DNA from: JAHDWY01 sp964632865
GTDB lineage: Bacteria > Hydrogenedentota > Hydrogenedentia > Hydrogenedentales > SLHB01
Assembly: GCA_964632865.1 (NCBI GenBank)
Contig: CAZWDH010000292.1
Span: 1-8,484 of the forward strand
Length of the DNA stretch: 8,484 nucleotides
Direction: 5' to 3'
Part shown: piece by piece, positions 5,591 through 8,484 of the stretch
Position numbering within the stretch: position 1 is the first letter of the stretch
How the letters are laid out: each line of letters begins with the position of its first letter
Notes under the pieces: generated by a model
Told to the model about the DNA's origin: nothing
Seen by the model: the letters and a program-made list of their open reading frames with translations, nothing else
Databases searched by the model: none
Translations under genes and position numbers: made by a program

Positions 5591-6729
5591 TCGATCCATC
5601 CAGTCAAGCGCAACTACGGGAGGCTATCGCGGAGTGTATTGGCTCCGATCAAGGGGTGCTTGACGCGCTACGCGAGGAAATACGTCCATTGAAGAGCGCA
5701 ACTCGGCGCATTCAACCGCGGGCCACTACGTCAATATCGTTGGTCGGTACAGATGGCGGCAACAACCAGCTGCAATTTGATCCCTTCCTAATTCAACTCG
5801 TCCGGGTCGTCGACAGTAGCAACAACGAGTACTGCTTGGAAGCCGTTTCTCCAACAACTCCAATTCAAAGTCTAAACAATCGTCAGTTCGCCGGGGACGG
5901 GAAAGCACAGACTGCTCTTGGCGAAATGATGATTTTTTTGGGGGTAGATAGCCTACCGATGCTCTCTCATATGATTCGGCCGACTGATAAAGGTAGACCA
6001 GTCTCTCCCAGTTGGGTTCAGGTGTATCGCGAACTGGTCGAATGGGCAATCCTGTTTGCCATCCTGAAGAAGGATTTTGGCACCGATACTCTTATAATTT
6101 GCGATGGGTTGCTGCGAAGCAAGGTGTTCGCGAAGGACTTGTTTCAACGGTTGCTTAAAGGCATGAAGGACCGTATCGACGCGCAGTGGAATGGGAGCCG
6201 CCGTCGGATATTCCTGGCCGGAGTGGCTAAACACAGCAAAGTGCTCGCACGCTATCGACTCGCAATGGCCCTCGAAGGCGTACTCCAGACTGATTATCCG
6301 TCTTTCGTGGAGGTGCCACGTGAGGTAGAAGAGAAAGCCTACGTTTGGTCGGAATTCGCGAGAGGTGACGACCGCGAACTTGATGGCGGGGAAATTAATA
6401 AATTCGTCGGCGGCAAAATGTTTCTGGTAAAGTTCGGCGTGCATCGCCGTGACCCTATTTGGCCAATCGATATCTTTGTTCCGCAGGTTGGGGAATCCCA
6501 GACCATTCTCGGTTCAATGCTGTCCGACGCGATCAATGGTTTTCCTGTGCCTCACTATCCGCGTTGTCTGCAAAAGGCACATGAGAACGCGGCATTGGTC
6601 GATTTCGATTTCGACATCTTGCAAGACTTTATATACGAAGGTGTGCGATCGAGTCTCGCTGGTGATGCGGGGACCTTGGACGTGTTTCAGCTTCAGGACG
6701 CTGATCCTGCGCAACGCCGCTACAGCTGA
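5587..6729 (+). CDS. nurA: NurA-domain DNA nuclease
   Basis: The 380-residue protein has the NurA-family layout. Residues 53-58 (VGTDGG) hold the first acidic motif with Asp56. Residues 171-177 (ICDGLLR) hold Asp173. GVAKHSK follows at 212-218 and WPIDIF at 292-297. The C-terminal motif YPRCLQKAHENA (324-335) holds Tyr324 and His332, spaced as the catalytic Tyr and His I recall in archaeal NurA. NurA enzymes are metal-dependent exo/endonucleases that thread DNA through a dimeric ring docked on HerA and act in DNA-end resection. In bacteria the pair is sporadic and may serve in repair or defence. The start is GTG 5587: an in-frame TAG lies at 5548, no ATG or GTG lies between, and GGGACGGGG precedes it. 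The GTG overlaps the TGA of the 33-aa ORF, and the HerA gene starts 10 bases after its stop, so the three form an operon. Codon use looks less GC-biased than in the membrane protein gene. Confidence 0.85.
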   Translation: MIDPSSQAQLREAIAECIGSDQGVLDALREEIRPLKSATRRIQPRATTSISLVGTDGGNNQLQFDPFLIQLVRVVDSSNNEYCLEAVSPTTPIQSLNNRQFAGDGKAQTALGEMMIFLGVDSLPMLSHMIRPTDKGRPVSPSWVQVYRELVEWAILFAILKKDFGTDTLIICDGLLRSKVFAKDLFQRLLKGMKDRIDAQWNGSRRRIFLAGVAKHSKVLARYRLAMALEGVLQTDYPSFVEVPREVEEKAYVWSEFARGDDRELDGGEINKFVGGKMFLVKFGVHRRDPIWPIDIFVPQVGESQTILGSMLSDAINGFPVPHYPRCLQKAHENAALVDFDFDILQDFIYEGVRSSLAGDAGTLDVFQLQDADPAQRRYS

Positions 6730-6739
6730 GGGTAATAAC

Positions 6740-8484
6740 GTGGCAGACATTCAGCTCTTTCCTAGAGACAAAGTCGTCGGTATTTTTCGGGGGTTCCAGC
6801 AGGGAGGCATGGAATTCCATGCCGACCTGGTTCTTCCGTACCGAAACGAATTCCAGAACATCCCTATGCACGGGCAATTCGTCTTAGTCCAATTAGAAAC
6901 ACCTGATGAGGCGGTGTTGGGGCGCATCGCTTCATTCTCGTCTGAGGGCAAGTTATCCTTTGGATCCGGGGAGGAGTTTAACATCCGCGCTGTCCGTGAG
7001 GATCGACCAATTCCTGAGGATCTGCGTGAGCAATACCTGAAGTACCGAATAAACATCCGGGTTCTCGGCGTACTGCGGCGAAATGGTGACGGACTTACCT
7101 TTGTGCCCTCGCATCGCCGATTGCCTCATGTAGGAAGCAAAGTGGCTTTCCCGAGCGCGGATGTTCTGCGGGAGATTGCCGGTCATAATATCGACGGAGC
7201 GCCAATCGGACATCTTGCGTTTGGCGAATATATTTACGCGGGGTCCAGCAAGTCACTTGAATCAGAGGAATGGATGCAAGTGGTAAGCCCAGAGGTACTG
7301 GTGAGATTCCCAATCGAGTCGCTTGTATCTCGGCGCAGCTTCGTTTTTGCTCGCGCGGGTTTCGGTAAATCAAATCTCAACAAACTGCTCTTCTCAAAGC
7401 TCTACGAGACGACGCCAACCGTCACGAAACGCGCTGGAAAAGTGGTTCCCGTTGGAACGGTAATTTTTGATCCGGATGGGGAGTATTTCTGGCCCGATGA
7501 CAAGGGACGCCCTGGGTTGTGTGATGTCCCCGAACTTGAGGACAAACTCGTCGTCTTTACCGATCGAAAGAACCCAAGTGCTTTTTACCAGTCTTTCGTG
7601 GCTGGCGGTATCAAGCTGGATATCCGGCGCCTACGACCAGGCGATGTAATATCAATTGCGCTGGGGCCAGAGCGTCAGGATCAACAGAATGTCCGAAAAC
7701 TACGAGGGTTACCGCAGGATCGCTGGGAATCACTTGTGAACCTTATTGATACCAATGGTAACACGACGTCACTAGATGACATCTGCCGATTGCTCGACTT
7801 AGATCGACAACGACAAGAAGCAGAAGCGTTGGCAGCTAGAGGCAATATGACTGCGATTGTGAAGATGCTTCACAACAAAAGCAGCCAACTTATGGACATG
7901 CTAGTGCACGCACTTTCCGAAGGGAAACTATGTGTAATTGATGTCTCGCAGATGCGCGGTGGGCAGTCTTTGGTGCTCTCAGGTCTGATCCTCCGCCGAA
8001 TATTCGACCGAAACCAGCAGGAATTTACGGCAGCCGATCCAAAGACTATCCCGACGATCGCGGTAGTCGAAGAGGCGCAGTCCGTCCTGAATGAAAATGC
8101 GCCTGCCGCTGAGCCCTATATCTCTTGGGTGAAGGAAGGGCGTAAATACGATCTTGGTGCACTGTTGATCACGCAGCAGCCCGGCAGCATTCCAGTTGAG
8201 ATCTTAAGCCAAGGCGACAACTGGTTCATCTTTCATCTGCTGTCGGCGGCAGATCTTACGTCACTGAAGAGAGCCAACGCCCATTTCAGCGACGATTTGT
8301 TGAGTTCGCTCCTCAACGAACCTATCCCGGGTCAGGGAGTGTTTTGGAGTTCAGTTGGAGGAAAGCCCTATCCAGTCAGCCTCCGCGCCTTGTCGTTCGA
8401 GAAGATATACGCAATGCGGGACCCCCAGTATATTCAGGCTGATGGAGCCACCTACGCGCGAACATTACGGGGCACTTTTTCGGG
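6740..8484 (+). CDS. herA: HerA-type DNA-translocating ATPase (3' end outside window)
   Basis: The frame opens at GTG 6740, with GAGGG and a 7-nt spacer, 10 bases after the nuclease stop. It stays open to the window edge, giving 581 complete codons, so the protein is C-terminally incomplete here. Residues about 8-165 are beta-rich, with FHADLVLPYRNEF and HGQFVLVQLETPDE, and fit the HAS-barrel domain. The RecA-like HerA/FtsK ATPase core follows. Its Walker A is FARAGFGKSN (203-212, Lys210), with Ala204 in place of the first canonical Gly. Its Walker B is IAVVEEAQ (440-447, Glu444/Glu445). EGRKYDLG (466-473) carries the likely arginine finger Arg468, and LLITQQP (475-481) is the sensor. HerA forms hexamers that pump DNA into the NurA ring. 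Its position directly after the NurA gene makes a NurA-HerA complex the natural reading. HerA homologues also pair with SIR2 or other effectors in phage defence, but here the partner is a NurA nuclease. Confidence 0.88.
   Translation, partial: MADIQLFPRDKVVGIFRGFQQGGMEFHADLVLPYRNEFQNIPMHGQFVLVQLETPDEAVLGRIASFSSEGKLSFGSGEEFNIRAVREDRPIPEDLREQYLKYRINIRVLGVLRRNGDGLTFVPSHRRLPHVGSKVAFPSADVLREIAGHNIDGAPIGHLAFGEYIYAGSSKSLESEEWMQVVSPEVLVRFPIESLVSRRSFVFARAGFGKSNLNKLLFSKLYETTPTVTKRAGKVVPVGTVIFDPDGEYFWPDDKGRPGLCDVPELEDKLVVFTDRKNPSAFYQSFVAGGIKLDIRRLRPGDVISIALGPERQDQQNVRKLRGLPQDRWESLVNLIDTNGNTTSLDDICRLLDLDRQRQEAEALAARGNMTAIVKMLHNKSSQLMDMLVHALSEGKLCVIDVSQMRGGQSLVLSGLILRRIFDRNQQEFTAADPKTIPTIAVVEEAQSVLNENAPAAEPYISWVKEGRKYDLGALLITQQPGSIPVEILSQGDNWFIFHLLSAADLTSLKRANAHFSDDLLSSLLNEPIPGQGVFWSSVGGKPYPVSLRALSFEKIYAMRDPQYIQADGATYARTLRGTFS

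Overview
The window looks like a scaffold from a metagenome-assembled, GC-rich, free-living bacterium. Two runs of exactly 100 N are scaffolding gaps. The protein types and the dense interspersed repeats would fit the Planctomycetota/Verrucomicrobiota/Hydrogenedentota sphere. That placement is an impression from gene style only; there is no marker gene in the window.

Layout, left to right. (1) A minus-strand gene (102-1013) encodes an unrecognised 303-residue, probably exported, helical protein. (2) A divergent intergenic region (1014-1356) holds a REP-like hairpin repeat cluster and candidate promoters. (3) A large plus-strand gene (1357-3686) encodes an uncharacterised multi-pass membrane protein. 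It is split by an N gap that is almost certainly an assembly artefact: 55 bases are duplicated on the two sides, and removing 100 N plus one copy restores a single 724-codon frame. (4) Region 3687-4534 is built around a four-helix-bundle protein of the 23S rRNA intervening-sequence (IVP/S23) family. A hexamer array in inverted orientation precedes it, and upstream lies the orphaned 3' end of a second copy of the same kind of gene. (5) A 58-codon gene (4535-4711) follows. (6) A repeat-rich, apparently non-coding stretch (4712-5488) contains a 102-bp tandem repeat, the second N gap, and a copy of a promoter-bearing repeat also found upstream of the IVP gene. (7) A tight operon runs off the right edge: a 33-codon ORF, a NurA-family nuclease (5587-6729) and a HerA-type hexameric ATPase (6740 to beyond 8484).

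Functionally, the clearest unit is the NurA-HerA pair, a nuclease plus DNA-translocating ATPase expected to work as one DNA-end-processing machine. It sits directly downstream of a strong sigma70-like promoter carried on a repeated sequence. It lies next to mobile-looking material, and its codon use looks less GC-biased than that of the membrane protein gene. This suggests an accessory, possibly defence-related, cassette, but the rest of the operon lies outside the window. No rRNA, tRNA, CRISPR array or intact transposase was seen.
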